Shown here piece by piece: positions 20,914-21,417 of a DNA stretch of 21,417 bases. Position 1 is the first letter of the stretch. Each line of letters begins with the position of its first letter. The stretch lies in the NCBI GenBank assembly GCA_030040955.1, contig JASHSH010000360.1:1-21417 (forward strand), in the 5' to 3' direction. This stretch comes from Rhodospirillales bacterium (lineage in GTDB: Bacteria > Pseudomonadota > Alphaproteobacteria > Rhodospirillales > Magnetospirillaceae). A program made the position numbers and the translations under genes. The notes beneath the pieces were generated by a model that ran no database searches, was not told where the DNA came from, and was given only the letters and a program-made list of their open reading frames with translations.

Positions 20914-21417
20914 TCACTTCGAGCCTTCGGAAGGCGCGGTCAACGGCATTCCGAGCGATCTGAAGCCGCGCCGGCACGCGTCGGAAATGGCGAATCCGAG
21001 AGCCGCCCCCGCAAGAGCATCGCTCAGGAAGCATACGCACGCGATGACCGGAGACACGGCGAGCATCACGCCGAGAGCCCAGGCGTCACGAGCTCGTTCG
21101 GGATTGGCGGTGCCGTAGCTCGCGGCGAGCGCGATGGAGGTCGCCGCGATGCCGGACGGAAAGGACTGCAGCGCGGGATCGGATGCCAGGAACATGAACT
21201 GCCCAACGCTGTCCTGACCAACATGCGAAGGGTCCCGGCGAGCGAACAGAACTTCCAGCATCACGACCGCCAAGGTCGCGCCAATACCCGCCAAGGCCAC
21301 CAGCAAAGCCTGGTTTCCGCGCACGCGGTCTTCGCATTCCAGGCGATAGAAGAGAAACGCGAGGCCGGCCGCGGCCACGAAGAGGATTGGGTTGTAGCTG
21401 CTCGCCACGGCCAACGA
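20914..21417 (-). CDS. Degenerate PAP2-like membrane protein, 5' end open at window edge
   Basis: At least 166 residues with about five hydrophobic helices. FPSGIAATSIALAASYG resembles the PSGH motif of PAP2 phosphatases, and CFLSDALAGAALGF resembles the third motif (SRxxxxxHxxxDVxxG). The catalytic histidines are replaced (I after PSG, none in the last motif). It is either an inactive relative or a distant family member. A TTG at 21414 could be a start, but the frame continues to the edge, so treat the N-terminus as unknown. It is followed by the 107-residue gene. Confidence 0.6.
   Translation of the reverse strand, partial: SLAVASSYNPILFVAAAGLAFLFYRLECEDRVRGNQALLVALAGIGATLAVVMLEVLFARRDPSHVGQDSVGQFMFLASDPALQSFPSGIAATSIALAASYGTANPERARDAWALGVMLAVSPVIACVCFLSDALAGAALGFAISDACRRGFRSLGMPLTAPSEGSK

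Overview
This GC-rich window looks like an alphaproteobacterial chromosome. The evidence is a ppx-rlmE gene pair, short extragenic palindromes of an alphaproteobacterial kind, frequent GTG and TTG starts, and tightly overlapping operons. The lineage is inferred from style and gene order only. The central observation is a fluoride-response island. Five separate aptamers of the crcB/fluoride riboswitch type can be read by eye between 11.1 and 19.6 kb. Each has a short P1 stem with an 8-nt loop AUGGRGUN, an RCCGCC-like P3 stem, and a 3' RAYUCC strand that pairs with the P1 loop as a pseudoknot.

Layout. 1-572: 3' end of an oligopeptide-type ABC permease (+). 564-2304: rlmE and a ppx/gppA phosphatase (-). 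2305-2652: extragenic palindromes. 2653-2726: tRNA-Gln(CTG). 2913-11064 (-): an eight-gene operon read right to left, encoding a complex-I/hydrogenase-4-like membrane complex (HyfC, E, F, G, a ferredoxin-HyfI fusion, HyfB), then the fluoride channel CrcB/Fluc and a DUF190 protein. It is headed by riboswitch 1 with its own promoter and a terminator hairpin that reuses the aptamer's 3' strand. The large subunit has lost the N-terminal [NiFe] cysteines, so this is an Ehr-type (energy-converting hydrogenase-related) complex and not a hydrogenase.

11391-12472 (+): riboswitch 2, divergent from riboswitch 1, leads to a calcineurin-like metallophosphoesterase. 12678-15718 (-): promoter, riboswitch 3, two small unknown proteins, a prenyltransferase/terpene-cyclase-like toroid protein and a complete enolase. 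15790-19347 (-): promoter, riboswitch 4, a 61-residue one-helix protein and two tandem MutS-domain-V-like ATPases. 19458-20387 (+): riboswitch 5, with a complete anti-aptamer/antiterminator/terminator set, leads to a six-helix membrane protein built from three internal repeats. 20583-21417 (-): a small unknown protein and a degenerate PAP2-like membrane protein that runs off the window.

How the genes may work together (inference): HF enters the cell and releases H+ and F-. Fluc exports F-, and the complex-I-like machine may defend the proton balance. Enolase and metallophosphoesterase are fluoride-sensitive enzyme classes, so extra copies would restore flux. The MutS-like pair, the toroid protein and the triple-repeat membrane protein have no assigned role and are the most novel members.
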